A program made the position numbers and the translations under genes. Under the pieces are notes generated by a model, which was not told the DNA's origin, did not search any database, and saw only the letters and a program-made list of their open reading frames with translations. A stretch of 64,000 bases of DNA, from contig NZ_JAUSRN010000002.1 of assembly GCF_030811855.1 (NCBI RefSeq), positions 248,001 to 312,000 of the forward strand, written 5' to 3'. Shown here one piece after another: positions 1-10,897 of this stretch (positions are counted from its first letter, which is position 1; every line of letters starts with the position of its first letter). This DNA is from Variovorax paradoxus (lineage in GTDB: Bacteria > Pseudomonadota > Gammaproteobacteria > Burkholderiales > Burkholderiaceae_C).

Positions 1-1350
1 CTCGTTCACCGCGCCACTGGCGACGCCACCGATCACCGGCACGTCGTTGGTCCCGGTGATGGTCACCGTCACCACCTGGCTGGCCGTACCGTCGGATGAC
101 ACTGCCGTGAAGCTGTCGCTGATCGACTCGCCGGCGCCCAGTTGCTGGATCGCGCTTTGGCTGTTGTTGGCCGTGTAGGTCCAGTTGCCATTGGCCGCCA
201 GCGCGAAGCTGCCGTAGCCGTTGCCGCCGGTGGTGCTTGCTTGAGGCGCGAAGTTCGACTGGCCCGCATCGACATCGGCAATCGTCAGCGCGCCACTGGT
301 GCTCAGGTTCGGGGTCGAGGCATCCTCGCTCAGCGCGCCGCTGGTGACGCCGCCGATCACGGGAACGTCGTTGGTCCCGGTGATCGTCACCGTCACCACT
401 TGGCTGGCAGTCCCGTCAAACGAGACTGCAGTAAAGCTGTCGCTGATCGATTGACCCACACCGAGCTGCTGGATCGCGCTTTGGCTGTTGTCGGCCGTGT
501 AGGCCCAAGTGCCGTCGGCTGCCAGCGTGAAACTGCCGTATCCGCTGCTGCCGGTTGTGCCACCCTGGGCTGTAAAGCTGGATTGCCCTGCATCGACATC
601 GGCAATCGTCAATGCGCCGCCGGTGCTCAGGTTCGGTGCCGAGCCATCCTCGTTCACTGCGCCGCTCGCGACGCCGCCAATCACAGGCACGTCGTTTGTG
701 CCTGTGATAGTCACCGTGACCACTTGACTGGCTGTGCCGTCGGAGGACACCGCGGTGAAGCTGTCGCTGAGCGACTGGCCGGCGCCCAGCTGTTGGATCG
801 TCGCCTGACCATTGTTGGCCGCGTAGGTCCAGCTGCCATCGGCCGCCAGCGTGAAACTGCCGTAGCCACCGCTGCCGGCTGTGCTCGCCTGTGGGGCGAA
901 GGTTGACTGGCCCGCATCTACATCAGCAATCGTCAATGCCCCGCTGGTGCTCAGATTCGGGGTCGAGGCATCTTCGCTGACCGCGCCGCTCGCGACGCCG
1001 CCAATCACCGGAACATCGTTAGTCCCGGTAATGGTGACGGTCACCACCCGGCTTGCTGTCCCATCGGACGAGACTGCGGTGAAGCTATCGCTGATCGACT
1101 CCCCGGCACCCAGCTGTTGGATCGCCCCCTGGCCGTTGTTGGCGATGTAGGTCCAGCTTCCATCGGCCGCCAGCGTGAAGCTGCCGTGGCCATTGCTGCC
1201 GGCAGTGCTCGCTTGAGGTGTGAAGTTCGACTGGCCTTGGTCGACATCAGCAATCGTCAGCGCACCGCTGGTGCTCAGGTTCGGCGTCGAGCCATCCTCG
1301 CTCACCGCCCCGCTGGCCACGCCGCCGATCACCGGCACGTCGTTGGTCCC
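1..1350 (-). repeat. Tandem 324-bp repeats encoding 108-aa VCBS domains
   Basis: Four full units (1350-1027, 1026-703, 702-379, 378-55) and the start of a fifth (54-1) follow each other with an exact period of 324 bp. The phase is fixed by the recurring GTNDVPVIGG segment. Units differ at scattered codons (for example SEDGSTPN, SEDASTPN, NEDGSAPN). The upstream VCBS domains (1351 to about 2100) are clearly more diverged in sequence and length. This is typical of recent in-frame duplication in adhesin genes. The true copy number lies outside the window. Confidence 0.93.
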
Positions 1351-2889
1351 GGTCACCGTCACAGTGATCTGCTGATTGACCGTGCCGCCGTGGCCATCAT
1401 TGATGCTGACGGTGAAGGTCTCCGTCGCCGTCTGGCCCTGAGCCAGATACTGCGTGGCCGCGTTGGCGACGCTGTAGTTCCAGCTCACCGTGCCGTCGCC
1501 CGCGCCCGTGGCCGAATCGCTGACGCCGGCTGTCAAGACCCCGCCCAGCGTGTTGCCTGGACCGGCCGCCACGCTGACGCCGTGCACATCGCTCAGGTCT
1601 ACGTCGTCGAAGGTGATCGTGCCGCTGTCGCTCAGGATCGGCGTCGCCGCATCCTCGGTCACCGCCGCAGCCGCATCGGCCGCGCCGATCATCGGCGCGT
1701 CGTTAGTACCGGTGATGGTCACATCGATCTGCCGGGTGACGACGCCGCCGTGCTGGTCGTTCACGGTGATGGTGAAGCTCTCGACCCGGGTCTCGCCCGC
1801 GGCCAGGTACTCGACGGCCGTGGCGTCCACGGTGTAGGTCCAGGTGAGTTGCCCCCCGGTGCCGGTCCCCGTGGTGTCGCTGTTCTTGACCGCCGTCAGG
1901 CTGCCAAGCACGCTGCCGACCGGCGTGCCGGTGGCGCTCACCAGGTGCACATCGCTCAGGTCCAGGTCGCTGAAGCCGATGACGCCGCTGTCGCTCAGCG
2001 TCCCAGCGGGCGCGACCTGTTCGCTCACCGCGCCCACCAGGTCTTGGGACGTGATGATCGGACCATCGTTGGCACCAGTAATGGTGACGGTCACCGTGGC
2101 CAGTCCCGTTCCGCCATCGGCGTCGGTCACCTGGTAGGTGAAGGTGTCGGTTGCGTTCTCGCCCGCGGCCAGGTGCTGAAAATGGGCTGCATTGGGCTGG
2201 TACTGGAAATACCAGGTCGACGGATCGTCCATCGCAGGCTGAACGAGCGTCGCCGTCCCGTGGGCCGGCGCAGAAGCCAGCGCCAAGCTTTTGATCAGGT
2301 CGGGGACCAGATCGTTCTGCAGCACATGGATCTGGATCCCCGGCCCGTCTTCGGTCGTCGCCACCGCATCGCCTAGTGCTGTCGCCGCCTCATTGGCCGG
2401 ATTCACCTCGACACCGTCCACAAGGATTCTCAGTACTTCGGTCATCTGGACGGTCAGCGTGGACGACCCGAAGGTGAAGACGAAATCGCTGGCCGAGCCA
2501 TTGGAAACCTCACCGGTCTTCGCATTGGTCACTGCCGCAAGATGGGCCAGGTAGGCGGCGATCTGCGTCTGGGTGGCAGAGTCCAGCCACTGAGCCCGCG
2601 TGAACAGAAGCTGGAGCGTATCGACGCCCGCCCCGCCCGTGTACACGTCCTTGGTGCCCGCCACGAGGTTTTCGCTGACGTTGTAGATCAGGGTGTCGTT
2701 CCCCGATCCCCCGTTGAGCTGGTCACTGCCGCTGCCGCCATCGAGCGTGTCGTTTCCCGCGCCACCATTCAGTGAATCGTTCCCGGCTCCGCCGCTGACG
2801 GTGTCGTCCCCGTTGCCGCTGTTGATGGTGTCGCTTCCGGCCGTGCCGGTGAGAAGGTCGCTGCCGTTGGAGCCGGTAATCGTGGTCAT
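1..2889 (-). CDS. RTX/VCBS-repeat giant surface or secreted protein (3' end outside window)
   Basis: An uninterrupted minus-strand frame of 963 codons runs from an ATG at 2889 off the left edge. AAGGAAG lies just upstream as ribosome binding site. Residues about 5-65 are glycine/aspartate-rich RTX nonapeptides (GGAGNDTL, GGSGNDTL type) that normally bind calcium. They are followed by a unique region (about 65-190), a cadherin-like segment, and VCBS/Ig-like domains each ending in a TVTITGTND-like motif. From about residue 514 on the domains become a nearly perfect 108-residue tandem repeat. Proteins of this build are usually large type I-secreted adhesins involved in biofilm or surface attachment. 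No classical signal peptide is seen, which fits type I export; the secretion signal would be at the missing C-terminus. It is unrelated to the methylotrophy genes next door. Confidence 0.9.
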   Translation of the reverse strand, partial: MTTITGSNGSDLLTGTAGSDTINSGNGDDTVSGGAGNDSLNGGAGNDTLDGGSGSDQLNGGSGNDTLIYNVSENLVAGTKDVYTGGAGVDTLQLLFTRAQWLDSATQTQIAAYLAHLAAVTNAKTGEVSNGSASDFVFTFGSSTLTVQMTEVLRILVDGVEVNPANEAATALGDAVATTEDGPGIQIHVLQNDLVPDLIKSLALASAPAHGTATLVQPAMDDPSTWYFQYQPNAAHFQHLAAGENATDTFTYQVTDADGGTGLATVTVTITGANDGPIITSQDLVGAVSEQVAPAGTLSDSGVIGFSDLDLSDVHLVSATGTPVGSVLGSLTAVKNSDTTGTGTGGQLTWTYTVDATAVEYLAAGETRVESFTITVNDQHGGVVTRQIDVTITGTNDAPMIGAADAAAAVTEDAATPILSDSGTITFDDVDLSDVHGVSVAAGPGNTLGGVLTAGVSDSATGAGDGTVSWNYSVANAATQYLAQGQTATETFTVSINDGHGGTVNQQITVTVTGTNDVPVIGGVASGAVSEDGSTPNLSTSGALTIADVDQGQSNFTPQASTAGSNGHGSFTLAADGSWTYIANNGQGAIQQLGAGESISDSFTAVSSDGTASRVVTVTITGTNDVPVIGGVASGAVSEDASTPNLSTSGALTIADVDAGQSTFAPQASTAGSGGYGSFTLAADGSWTYAANNGQATIQQLGAGQSLSDSFTAVSSDGTASQVVTVTITGTNDVPVIGGVASGAVNEDGSAPNLSTGGALTIADVDAGQSSFTAQGGTTGSSGYGSFTLAADGTWAYTADNSQSAIQQLGVGQSISDSFTAVSFDGTASQVVTVTITGTNDVPVIGGVTSGALSEDASTPNLSTSGALTIADVDAGQSNFAPQASTTGGNGYGSFALAANGNWTYTANNSQSAIQQLGAGESISDSFTAVSSDGTASQVVTVTITGTNDVPVIGGVASGAVNE

Positions 2890-3035
2890 GTGCTTCCTTG
2901 GTGGGCGCCGGAATGCCGGCGCATGTCGTCTCGACGCGGTATCCCATTTGTTGGCAAATTGGATCGCGCCGGCGACGTGAGCACATGGAAGGAATGTCCT
3001 TTCCTTCTCCTTCGATAAGTACTGGAACGGCCCAG

Positions 3036-3051
3036 AAAGCCTGGGGCTTTT
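3036..3051 (-). terminator. Small hairpin after the cbb operon
   Basis: AAAGCC and GGCTTT form a 6-bp stem around a 3-base loop, about 27 bp past the stop of the last cbb gene and between it and the convergent upstream region of the RTX gene. It is short and AT-poor, so it is only a plausible terminator for the cbb operon. Confidence 0.4.
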
Positions 3052-3077
3052 GTCCTGCTTGAAGCGTCAGCCAGCCG

Positions 3078-4091
3078 CTACATCGCCACGGGCTTGATCC
3101 TCGAAGCCATGCCCGCGGTCCCGAAAGCCTGGAACCGATCGATGCAGAGATCGCGCGCGGCCGCCGTGGCCTCCTTCAGAAACTTGCGCGGATCGAACTC
3201 GCTACGGTCGCTGCCCATGGCGCGGCGCATGGCGCCCGTCATGGCCAGGCGGATGTCGGTGTCGATGTTGACCTTGCGCACCCCGTGGCGGATGCCCTCC
3301 TGGATCTCCTCCACCGGAACGCCGTAGGTTTCCTTGATGTCGCCGCCGTAATCGCGAATGACGGCCAGCCATTCCTGCGGCACGGACGAAGAGCCGTGCA
3401 TCACCAGGTGCGTCTTCGGAATGCGCGCGTGAATGTCCTTGATGCGGTCGATCGCGAGGATGTCGCCGGTCGGCTTGCGGCTGAACTTGTAGGCGCCGTG
3501 AGAGGTGCCGATGGCAATGGCCAGTGCATCCACGCCGGTGCGTGAGACGAAATCGGCCGCCTGCTGCGGATCGGTCAAGAGCTGGTCGTGCGACAACACG
3601 CCCTCCGCGCCGCTGCCGTCTTCCTCGCCGGCCATACCCGACTCGAGCGACCCGAGGCAACCCAGCTCACCCTCGACCGAGACGCCTACCGCGCGCGCCA
3701 TTTCCACCACGCGGCGGGTCACGTCCACGTTGTAGTCGTAGCTGGCGGGCGTCTTGGCGTCTTCCATCAGCGAGCCGTCCATCATCACGCTGGTGAAGCC
3801 CGAGCGGATGGCCTGCATGCACATCGAGGGGCTGGCGCCATGGTCCTGGTGCATCACGATCGGGATCTCGGGGTACATCTCGACCGCCGCCTCGACCATC
3901 TTGCGCAGAAAGGGCTCGCCCGCGTATTTGCGCGCACCCGCCGAGGCCTGCAGGATGACCGGGCTGTCGGTCTTCTTCGCGGCCTGCATGATGGCCTGGA
4001 TCTGCTCCAGGTTGTTGACGTTGAACGCCGGCACGCCGTACTGGTGCTCGGCGGCGTGGTCTAGCAATTGACGCAGCGAAATCATGGCCAT
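3078..4091 (-). CDS. cbbA: Fructose-1,6-/sedoheptulose-1,7-bisphosphate aldolase, class II (CbbA)
   Basis: The protein has 337 residues and matches class II (metal-dependent) aldolases. It has a zinc-binding HQDHGAS segment near residue 81, GELG/GSLE residues near 138-148, an AIAIGTSHG phosphate-binding stretch and a late VNIDTD motif. It condenses dihydroxyacetone phosphate with glyceraldehyde-3-phosphate or erythrose-4-phosphate in the Calvin cycle. It is the last gene of the cbb operon, about 50 bp after pgk. The first ATG was chosen because CAGGAG precedes it at good spacing; a second ATG two codons on is possible. Confidence 0.96.
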   Translation of the reverse strand: MAMISLRQLLDHAAEHQYGVPAFNVNNLEQIQAIMQAAKKTDSPVILQASAGARKYAGEPFLRKMVEAAVEMYPEIPIVMHQDHGASPSMCMQAIRSGFTSVMMDGSLMEDAKTPASYDYNVDVTRRVVEMARAVGVSVEGELGCLGSLESGMAGEEDGSGAEGVLSHDQLLTDPQQAADFVSRTGVDALAIAIGTSHGAYKFSRKPTGDILAIDRIKDIHARIPKTHLVMHGSSSVPQEWLAVIRDYGGDIKETYGVPVEEIQEGIRHGVRKVNIDTDIRLAMTGAMRRAMGSDRSEFDPRKFLKEATAAARDLCIDRFQAFGTAGMASRIKPVAM

Positions 4092-4141
4092 GGGGGAAGC
4101 TCCTGTGGATGTTGGAAATAGTTATGAGGGCACGAGCTGCG

Positions 4142-5323
4142 TCAGTGCCGGCGGTCCTGCAGCGCCTTGACGGCCGGCAGGCTCTTGCCTTCGAGGAATT
4201 CGAGGAATGCGCCGCCCGCAGTGGAGACGTAGTCGATGCACTCCTCCACCTCGAACTGGTTGATGGCCGCGACGGTGTCGCCGCCGCCCGCCAGCGAGAA
4301 CGCATCCATGCGCGCGATGGCGTTGGCCAGCGTGCGCGTGCCGTGCGAGAACTGCTCGATCTCGAACACGCCCAGCGGTCCGTTCCAGACGATGGTTTTG
4401 CACTGGCCGAGCGTGGCGACGAGCTGCGCCACCGACTCGGGACCAAAGTCCAGGATCATGTCGTCCGGCGCCACGTCGGCCACGGCCTTCACCGTCGCGC
4501 GCGCGTTCGGCGAGAACTCGATGGCGGTCACCACGTCGGTCGGCATGAACAGCCGCGCACCTCGCACCGAAAGCGCCGCAGTCACTGCACGCGCCGTCTC
4601 GACCATCTCCGGCTCGCACAGCGAGCGCCCGACCGGATGCCCTGCCGCAAGCAGGAAGGTGTTGGCCATGCCACCCCCGACCACCAGACACTCGACTTGC
4701 GCCGCCAGCGACTCCAGGATCGACAGCTTGGTCGACACCTTGGACCCGCCGACGATCGCCGCCAACGGCCGCGCAGGATTCGCGAGCGCCCGGCCGAGCG
4801 CATTCAGTTCCGACGCCATCAGAGGCCCGGCGCAGGCCACGGGCGCAAGCCGGGCCAGCGCCTCGGTGGTGGCTTCGGCGCGGTGCGCGGTGCCGAAGGC
4901 GTCGTTCACGTACACGTCGCAGAGCGCCGCCATGCGCCGCGCCAGGGCTTCCGCGTTGGCTTTTTCGCCCACGTTCGCGCGGCAGTTCTCGAGCAGCGCC
5001 ACGTGGCCGGGCGCCACGTCGAAGGGCCGTTCGATCCAGTTGCTGACCAAGGTGACGGGCGCACCCAGCAATTCGCCCAGCCGCACGGCCACGGGCGCCA
5101 GCGATTCGCCGTCGGCAAGCCCGCCTTCCTTCGGCCGGCCCAGATGAGAGGTGACCATCACCCGCGCCCCCTGCGACAGCGCATGCCGGATGCCGGCCAG
5201 GCTGGCGCGGATGCGCGTGTCGTCGCTGATGCGTCCGGCGGCGTCGAACGGCACGTTCAGATCGCAGCGGATGAACACGCGCTGCCCGCGCAGGTCGACC
5301 TGGTCCAGCGTGTTGAACGTCAT
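4142..5323 (-). CDS. pgk: Phosphoglycerate kinase (CbbK)
   Basis: The product has 393 residues and the canonical Pgk start region ([18 protein letters not shown]), the HLGRPK substrate motif near residue 60, GGSKVSTK and a nucleotide-binding GGGDTVAA stretch near the C-terminus. It phosphorylates 3-phosphoglycerate formed by RuBisCO. Its ATG overlaps the stop of the upstream transketolase gene (ATGA), so translation is probably coupled. The frame stays open further upstream, but the family N-terminus begins at this ATG. No glyceraldehyde-3-phosphate dehydrogenase gene lies in the operon, so that step must be encoded elsewhere. Confidence 0.96.
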   Translation of the reverse strand: MTFNTLDQVDLRGQRVFIRCDLNVPFDAAGRISDDTRIRASLAGIRHALSQGARVMVTSHLGRPKEGGLADGESLAPVAVRLGELLGAPVTLVSNWIERPFDVAPGHVALLENCRANVGEKANAEALARRMAALCDVYVNDAFGTAHRAEATTEALARLAPVACAGPLMASELNALGRALANPARPLAAIVGGSKVSTKLSILESLAAQVECLVVGGGMANTFLLAAGHPVGRSLCEPEMVETARAVTAALSVRGARLFMPTDVVTAIEFSPNARATVKAVADVAPDDMILDFGPESVAQLVATLGQCKTIVWNGPLGVFEIEQFSHGTRTLANAIARMDAFSLAGGGDTVAAINQFEVEECIDYVSTAGGAFLEFLEGKSLPAVKALQDRRH

Positions 5324-7359
5324 GCGGCCTCTTTCACATGAACCACCGCGGCGTTCGCCAGCAGCCGCCGCGCGCGCTCCGCCACCACTTCGGCGGTCAA
5401 TCCGAACAGCTTGAACAGTTCGCCGGCCGGCGCCGATTCGCCGAAGCGGTCGAGCCCGACCACGTCGCCGTACTCGCCGACGAACTTCCACCACAGCCCC
5501 GTGCTGCCGGCTTCCACCGCCACACGCGGCAGATGGCGCGGAATCACCGCGTGGCGCCATTCCTTGTCCTGCCTCTCGAACACGTCCATGCACGGCACGG
5601 ACACCACACGCGCTTCGATGCCCTCCTCCGCCAGCAACGCCGCTGCGGCCAATGCCACGCCGACTTCGGAGCCGCTCGCCAGCAGCGCGACGCTTTCGGC
5701 CTCAGGGCGCCGCAGCATATAGGCGCCGCGTGCGATCGATTCGATGCGCTCCTCGCCGCCGCCCGCATGCGGCAGCGCCTGGCGCGTGAGCAGCAGGCAG
5801 CTCGGTCCGTCCACGCGGCGCAGCGCCTGCCGCCAGGCCACGGCCGTTTCGGTGGCATCGGCCGGCCGCCAGACGTCGACATCAGGGATCAGACGCAGGC
5901 TGGAGGCATGCTCCACCGGCTGGTGCGTCGGTCCGTCTTCACCGAGCCCGATGGAGTCGTGCGTGAAAACGTAAACCACCGGCAGCTTCATCAGCGCCGA
6001 CATGCGCACGCCGTTGCGCGCGTAGTCGGAAAATGTCAGGAAGGTGCCGCCAAACGGACGGAAGCCGCCATGCAGCGCCAGCCCGTTCATGATGGCCGCC
6101 ATGCCGAACTCGCGCACGCCGTAATGTACGTGGTTGCCTGTGCCCGTGCCCTTGAGCGCGCGGTGCCCTTTCCAGTCAGTGAGGTTCGATCCCGTGAGGT
6201 CTGCCGAGCCGCCGATCAGTTCCGGCATGGCGGGCCCGACCTCGTCGAGCACCACCTGCGAAGCCTTGCGCGTGGCGACGGAGGCCTTGCGCTGCTCCGC
6301 GCCGGACGCGGCCGAAGCCAGCGCCGCCTCGACCTGCGCAGTGAGCGGCGCATCGGTGCGGTGGCGCCGCAGCAACTCGCGCGCCAGCACCGGAAATTCC
6401 TCTGCATAAGCGGCAAAGCGTTCTTGCCAAGCCTTGTGCAGCGCGGCGCCCGATTCGCGCGCCGACCACGCCTCGGCAACCGCAGGCGGCACTTCGAACG
6501 GCGCGGCGTTCCAACCCAGCGCCTGCCGCGTCAGCGCAATCTCGGCATCGCCCAACGCCTCGCCGTGCGCCTTCGCGGTTCCCGCGCGGTTCGGCGAACC
6601 CTGGCCGATGCGCGTCTTGCAGCACACCAGCACCGGTCGGTCCGCGGTGGTGGCCTCCGCAATGGCCGCATCGAGCGCCGCGGCATCGTGGCCGTCGACG
6701 TTGCGCAGCACGGTCCAGCCGTAGGCTTCGAAGCGGGCCGGCGTGTCGTCGCTGAACCAGCCGCTGACCTCGCCGTCGATCGAGATGCCGTTGTCGTCGT
6801 AGAACGCCATCAGCTTGTTGAGGCGCCAGGTGCCCGCGAGCGAGCATGCCTCGTGGCTGATGCCTTCCATGAGGCAGCCATCGCCCAGGAACACATACGT
6901 GCGGTGGTCGATCACCTCGTGGCCCGGCCGGTTGAATTCCTCGGCCAACAGCTTTTCCGCCAGGGCCATGCCGACCGCATTGCTGATGCCCTGCCCCAGC
7001 GGCCCCGTGGTGGTCTCCACGCCCGGCGTGACGCCGACCTCGGGATGCCCTGGCGTGCGCGAATGCAGCTGCCGAAAGCGCCGCAGTTCGTCGATCGGCA
7101 ACGCATAGCCGCTCAGGTGCAGCAGCGCATACAACAGCATCGAGCCGTGGCCATTCGAGACGACGAAGCGGTCGCGGTTCATCCAGCGCGGGTCGGCCGG
7201 GTCGTGCCGCAGCCGGTGCCGCCACAGCGCCTCGGCAATGTCGGCCATGCCCATCGGCATGCCCGGGTGGCCGGAGTTGGCGGCTTGCACGGCGTCCATG
7301 GCCAGCGCGCGGATGGCGTTGGCGCACTGCGTGCGCAAGGCGAGGTTTTCAATCGTCAT
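5320..7359 (-). CDS. cbbT: Transketolase (CbbT)
   Basis: The protein has 679 residues, full length for transketolase. It has the N-terminal [10 protein letters not shown] motif, the thiamine-diphosphate motif GDGCLMEG...N (about 155-185), the pyrimidine-domain region [14 protein letters not shown] (about 470) and a C-terminal domain ending in VKEAA. It transfers two-carbon units during regeneration of ribulose-5-phosphate. It lies 60 bp downstream of phosphoribulokinase and overlaps pgk by four bases. An AGGA sequence precedes the ATG. Confidence 0.97.
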   Translation of the reverse strand: MTIENLALRTQCANAIRALAMDAVQAANSGHPGMPMGMADIAEALWRHRLRHDPADPRWMNRDRFVVSNGHGSMLLYALLHLSGYALPIDELRRFRQLHSRTPGHPEVGVTPGVETTTGPLGQGISNAVGMALAEKLLAEEFNRPGHEVIDHRTYVFLGDGCLMEGISHEACSLAGTWRLNKLMAFYDDNGISIDGEVSGWFSDDTPARFEAYGWTVLRNVDGHDAAALDAAIAEATTADRPVLVCCKTRIGQGSPNRAGTAKAHGEALGDAEIALTRQALGWNAAPFEVPPAVAEAWSARESGAALHKAWQERFAAYAEEFPVLARELLRRHRTDAPLTAQVEAALASAASGAEQRKASVATRKASQVVLDEVGPAMPELIGGSADLTGSNLTDWKGHRALKGTGTGNHVHYGVREFGMAAIMNGLALHGGFRPFGGTFLTFSDYARNGVRMSALMKLPVVYVFTHDSIGLGEDGPTHQPVEHASSLRLIPDVDVWRPADATETAVAWRQALRRVDGPSCLLLTRQALPHAGGGEERIESIARGAYMLRRPEAESVALLASGSEVGVALAAAALLAEEGIEARVVSVPCMDVFERQDKEWRHAVIPRHLPRVAVEAGSTGLWWKFVGEYGDVVGLDRFGESAPAGELFKLFGLTAEVVAERARRLLANAAVVHVKEAA

Positions 7360-7419
7360 GCCGGAGGTCCTGTTGTTTGTTCGTATGTATGGAAGCCTGT
7401 GGTTAGGGCGGTGCAGCCG

Positions 7420-8298
7420 CTAGATCGCGTACGACTTCTTGCGGCGCTCCATGAGCCGCAGGATCATCGGCGTGAAGATCAGCTGCATCGCGAGCTCCAT
7501 CTTTCCGCCCGGCACCACCAGCGTGTTGGCGCGCGACATGAAGGAGTCGTGCAGCATGCTCAACAGATACGGAAAGTCGAAGCCAATCGGATTGGCGAAG
7601 CGGATCACCACCAGGCTCTCGTCCGGGCTTGGAATGGTGCGCGCAATGAAGGGGTCGGAGGTATCGACGACGGGCACGCGCTGAAAGTTGATGTGCGTGC
7701 GCGTGAACTGCGGGCAAATGTAGTGCACGTATTCGTTCATGCGGCGCAGGATCACATCGGTCACAGCCTCGGTTGAATAGCCGCGCGTGTTCTTGTCGCG
7801 GTGCAGCTTCTGGATCCACTCCAGGTTGATCACCGGCACCACACCGATCAGCAGGTCGACGTGGCGCGCGATGTCGACCTTCTCCGTCGTCACGCCGCCA
7901 TGCAGACCTTCATAGAACAGCAACTCGCTGTCGGGCAGCGTTTCCCATGGCGTGAAGGTGCCGGGCTCCTGCTTGTAGGGCGCGGCCTCCGTGGCGTCGT
8001 GCAGGTACTTGCGGCTCTGGCCCACGCCCGCTTCGCCATAGTCGCGGAACAGCGCCTCGAGTTCGGCGAAGAGGTTCGCGTCCTCGCCGAAGTGGCTGAA
8101 GTTCCGGTTGCCGGCGGCTTCGGCCTCGGCCATGGCCGCCTTCATGGTCGTGCGGTCGTAGCGGTGAAAGCTGTCGCCCTCCACGATGGCTGCCTTGACG
8201 CTCTCGCGCCTGAAGATGTTCTCGAAGGTTCGCGTGACGGACGTGGTGCCTGCGCCGGATGAGCCGGTGATGGCAACGATGGGATGTTTGGCTGACAT
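7420..8298 (-). CDS. cbbP: Phosphoribulokinase (CbbP)
   Basis: The product has 292 residues and begins MSAKHPIVAITGSSGAGTTS, the P-loop of proteobacterial phosphoribulokinase. It matches the family throughout (EGDSFHRYDR near 42, GLHGG near 125, ARTIPSPDESLVVIRF late). It phosphorylates ribulose-5-phosphate to the RuBisCO substrate. The ATG preceded by GAGG at 8298 fits the conserved N-terminus. The frame extends further upstream, but that part is not family-like. Confidence 0.97.
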   Translation of the reverse strand: MSAKHPIVAITGSSGAGTTSVTRTFENIFRRESVKAAIVEGDSFHRYDRTTMKAAMAEAEAAGNRNFSHFGEDANLFAELEALFRDYGEAGVGQSRKYLHDATEAAPYKQEPGTFTPWETLPDSELLFYEGLHGGVTTEKVDIARHVDLLIGVVPVINLEWIQKLHRDKNTRGYSTEAVTDVILRRMNEYVHYICPQFTRTHINFQRVPVVDTSDPFIARTIPSPDESLVVIRFANPIGFDFPYLLSMLHDSFMSRANTLVVPGGKMELAMQLIFTPMILRLMERRKKSYAI

Positions 8299-8377
8299 GG
8301 TGGCCTCGGGGAGATAAAAAAATTCTTGCGGGGCCGCTCGGGCTCGGCCCCGGTGTGTGTGGGTGCTCTGGTGCGTT

Positions 8378-9451
8378 TCAGGCGGCCGTTGCAAAGAGGC
8401 CGCGCTTGCCGAACAGCGGCGCCTGGTAGGTATCCTGCGGCGCCTCGTTGTGATACGCCTCCACGCGCGCCACCTCTTCGGATGAGCCGAAGACCAGGCC
8501 GATGCGCTGGTGGATCGACTCTGGCTCGACCGACATCAGCCGTCTACGGCCGGTGCTCGACATGCCGCCGGCCTGCTCGATCAGGAAGGAGATCGGGTTC
8601 GCTTCATAAAGCAGCCGCAGCCGCCCGTCCCTGCCCGACTCCTTGCTGTCGCGCGGGTACATGAAGACGCCGCCGCGCATCAGGATGCGGTGCGTCTCGG
8701 CCACCAGCGAGGCGATCCACCGCATGTTGAAGTCAATGCCGCGGGAGCCCTCCTTGCCGGCCAGGCATTCGTCGACGTAGCGCTTCACGGCCGGTTCCCA
8801 GAAGCGGCTGTTCGACGCGTTGATCGCAAACTCGTTGGTATTCCGCGGAATGCGCAGGTTCGGGTGGCTCAGCACCCATTCGCCCAGCTGCGGATCGAGC
8901 GTGAAAGCATGCGTGCCGTTGCCCAGGGTCAGAACCAGCATGGTCGAGGGCCCGTAGATCGCGTAGCCCGCGCCGACCTGTTCGGTGCCCGGCTGCAAAA
9001 AGTCCTCGGGCTTCGCATCGGCCTCTGGCGTGGGCGCGCGCAAGATCGAGAAGATGCTGCCCACCGCCACGTTCACGTCGATGTTCGATGAGCCATCGAG
9101 CGGATCGAACAGCAGCAGGTACTTGCCGCGCGGGTATTGCCGCGGCGGAAGGTAGGGTTCTTCCAGCTCTTCCGACACCATGCCCGCGACGTGGCCGCCC
9201 CACTCGTTGGCGCGCAGGAACATGTCGTTGCTCACCACGTCGAGCGTCTTCTGTTCCTCGCCCTGCACGTTCTGCGTGAGGGCGCTGCCCAGCACGTCGC
9301 CCAGGGCGCCGAGCGCCACCTTGCGCGAGATCGCCTTGCAGGCAAGAGAGACGTCGGTGATGAGCGCATTGAGCGCGCCCGTGGCCCCGGGGTGGCGGCG
9401 GCGCTCCTCGATGATGTATTGGGTCAGCGTGGCCTTGCCTGCTATGGGCAT
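8378..9451 (-). CDS. cbbF: Fructose-1,6-bisphosphatase class I (CbbF)
   Basis: The product has 357 residues and carries class I FBPase signatures: the metal site [24 protein letters not shown] (about residues 118-140) and late GGVFMYPRD / [11 protein letters not shown]. It dephosphorylates fructose-1,6-bisphosphate (and often sedoheptulose-1,7-bisphosphate) for the Calvin cycle. The start [11 protein letters not shown] is chosen because AGGAGA sits directly upstream. An earlier in-frame ATG would add 16 unconserved residues. It lies between gph and phosphoribulokinase in the operon. Confidence 0.96.
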   Translation of the reverse strand: MPIAGKATLTQYIIEERRRHPGATGALNALITDVSLACKAISRKVALGALGDVLGSALTQNVQGEEQKTLDVVSNDMFLRANEWGGHVAGMVSEELEEPYLPPRQYPRGKYLLLFDPLDGSSNIDVNVAVGSIFSILRAPTPEADAKPEDFLQPGTEQVGAGYAIYGPSTMLVLTLGNGTHAFTLDPQLGEWVLSHPNLRIPRNTNEFAINASNSRFWEPAVKRYVDECLAGKEGSRGIDFNMRWIASLVAETHRILMRGGVFMYPRDSKESGRDGRLRLLYEANPISFLIEQAGGMSSTGRRRLMSVEPESIHQRIGLVFGSSEEVARVEAYHNEAPQDTYQAPLFGKRGLFATAA

Positions 9452-9470
9452 GATCGTCTCCTGGTTGATT

Positions 9471-10196
9471 TCAATATCTGGTCGTTGTCGTTTCTTCATC
9501 CCGGCGAACGGCGCGCGACTCGCGCAACGTCAACAGCAGCTGCTGCGGCGTTGCGACTCGCCAGGCCGGCGCCACAGCGGCCGCGTCCGAAGCCGCATGG
9601 CCGCCATAGCCCCACGCCACCAGCGCCGCCGGGGAGCCGGCCGCTTGCGCGGCGAGCAGGTCGGCCGGCCCGTCGCCCACCATCAGCAGGCGCGCGGGCT
9701 CCACACCCAACTGGCGCGCCGCGGCCTGCAGCAGAAAAGGCGCGGGCTTGCGCTGCGCAGCCGCGTCGGCACCAAAAACCCCCGCCATCGGCTGCAGCAG
9801 GCCGGCTGCATCCAGCACGGCGCGTGCCAGCGGCGTCGGCTTGTTGGTAACCACCACCATCGGTAGCGCACGGCGCAGGCCATCGACGAGTTCGGCAATG
9901 CCCTCGAACACGCTGCCGTGCTTCAGCGGTGCCGCCAGCGTGGCCGCATCGAAGGACTTTCGCAGCCGTGTGCGCAGCGCCTCGCTGCCGCCGAGGTCCT
10001 GTCGCCGGAGCGCCTGCAGGATCAAAGCATCGGGACCGTCGCCGATCCATGCGCGCACGGTGTCCAGGTCGAAACGTTCAAGCCCAGCCTCTTCCAGCGC
10101 GGCATTCAGGGCCAAGCGGATGTCCGGTGCGCTGTCCACCAGCGTGCCGTCCAGGTCGAACGCGATCGCGTCGATATCGCGCAAGTCTTTTGTCAT
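9471..10196 (-). CDS. cbbZ: Phosphoglycolate phosphatase (CbbZ/Gph)
   Basis: This 241-residue HAD hydrolase carries motif [12 protein letters not shown] (about 12-22), motif II VVTNK (about 118-122) and motif [17 protein letters not shown] (about 180). It removes phosphate from 2-phosphoglycolate made by the oxygenase side reaction of RuBisCO, which explains its place in the cbb operon. Its ATG overlaps the stop of rpe (ATGA). HAD phosphatases can be promiscuous, but operon and size support this role. Confidence 0.92.
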   Translation of the reverse strand: MTKDLRDIDAIAFDLDGTLVDSAPDIRLALNAALEEAGLERFDLDTVRAWIGDGPDALILQALRRQDLGGSEALRTRLRKSFDAATLAAPLKHGSVFEGIAELVDGLRRALPMVVVTNKPTPLARAVLDAAGLLQPMAGVFGADAAAQRKPAPFLLQAAARQLGVEPARLLMVGDGPADLLAAQAAGSPAALVAWGYGGHAASDAAAVAPAWRVATPQQLLLTLRESRAVRRDEETTTTRY

Positions 10197-10897
10197 GCGG
10201 AACGCCCTTCCACGTCGCGCCGGCCCTGCAGCGCCTGGGTGCGGATCGCATCGATGGCTTCGCGGTAGCGGCCGCCGCTGAACACAGCCGAGCCCGCCAC
10301 CAGCGTGTCGGCCCCCGCGGCGCCGATGCGCGCGGCGTTGCCGGGCTTCACGCCGCCGTCGACCTCCAGCCATATGTCGCGTCCGGTCGCATCGATGCGG
10401 CGGCGCACCGCCTCGATCTTCGGCAGCACGCTCTCGATGAAGCTCTGCCCGCCGAAGCCGGGGTTGACCGACATCAGCAGCACCAGGTCGAGCTGGTCCA
10501 GCACGTGGTCGAGCACCTGCAGCGGCGTGGCGGGGTTGAGGACCAGGCCGGCCTTGCAGCCGCTGGCCGTGATCAGCCGAATCGTGCGGTCGATGTGCTC
10601 GCTGGCCTCGGGGTGGAACGAGATGATCGAGGCGCCCGCCTGCGCGAACATCGGGATCAGCGCATCGACCGGCTTGACCATCAGGTGCACGTCGATCGGC
10701 ACCGTCGCGTAGGGCTTGATGGCTTCGCACACCAGCGGACCGATTGTCAGATTCGGTACATAGTGGTTGTCCATGACATCGAAATGGATCAGATCGGCCC
10801 CGGCCTGGATGACCGCCGTGACCTCTTCGCCGAGCCGCGCGAAGTCGGCCGACAGCAGGCTGGGCGCGATCCGCATGGTGTTCTGGTTCTTCTGCAT
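10193..10897 (-). CDS. cbbE: Ribulose-phosphate 3-epimerase (CbbE)
   Basis: The protein has 234 residues with typical epimerase segments: [49 protein letters not shown] and [11 protein letters not shown]. The metal-binding His/Asp residues lie in the second, third and fifth of these. It interconverts ribulose- and xylulose-5-phosphate. The first ATG follows GAGG; an alternative ATG lies seven codons later. Its start codon directly abuts the stop of cbbY. Confidence 0.97.
   Translation of the reverse strand: MQKNQNTMRIAPSLLSADFARLGEEVTAVIQAGADLIHFDVMDNHYVPNLTIGPLVCEAIKPYATVPIDVHLMVKPVDALIPMFAQAGASIISFHPEASEHIDRTIRLITASGCKAGLVLNPATPLQVLDHVLDQLDLVLLMSVNPGFGGQSFIESVLPKIEAVRRRIDATGRDIWLEVDGGVKPGNAARIGAAGADTLVAGSAVFSGGRYREAIDAIRTQALQGRRDVEGRSA

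Noticed and set aside
1..1350. Possible CRISPR or satellite array
   Set aside because: The 324-bp units are in frame, nearly contiguous and encode VCBS domains; there are no short repeats with unique spacers.
5338..7776. An 812-codon open frame on the plus strand opposite transketolase and phosphoribulokinase
   Set aside because: It is antisense to two clear enzymes and is explained by high-GC codon bias leaving the opposite strand free of stops; its translation is Arg/His/Ala-rich with no family features.
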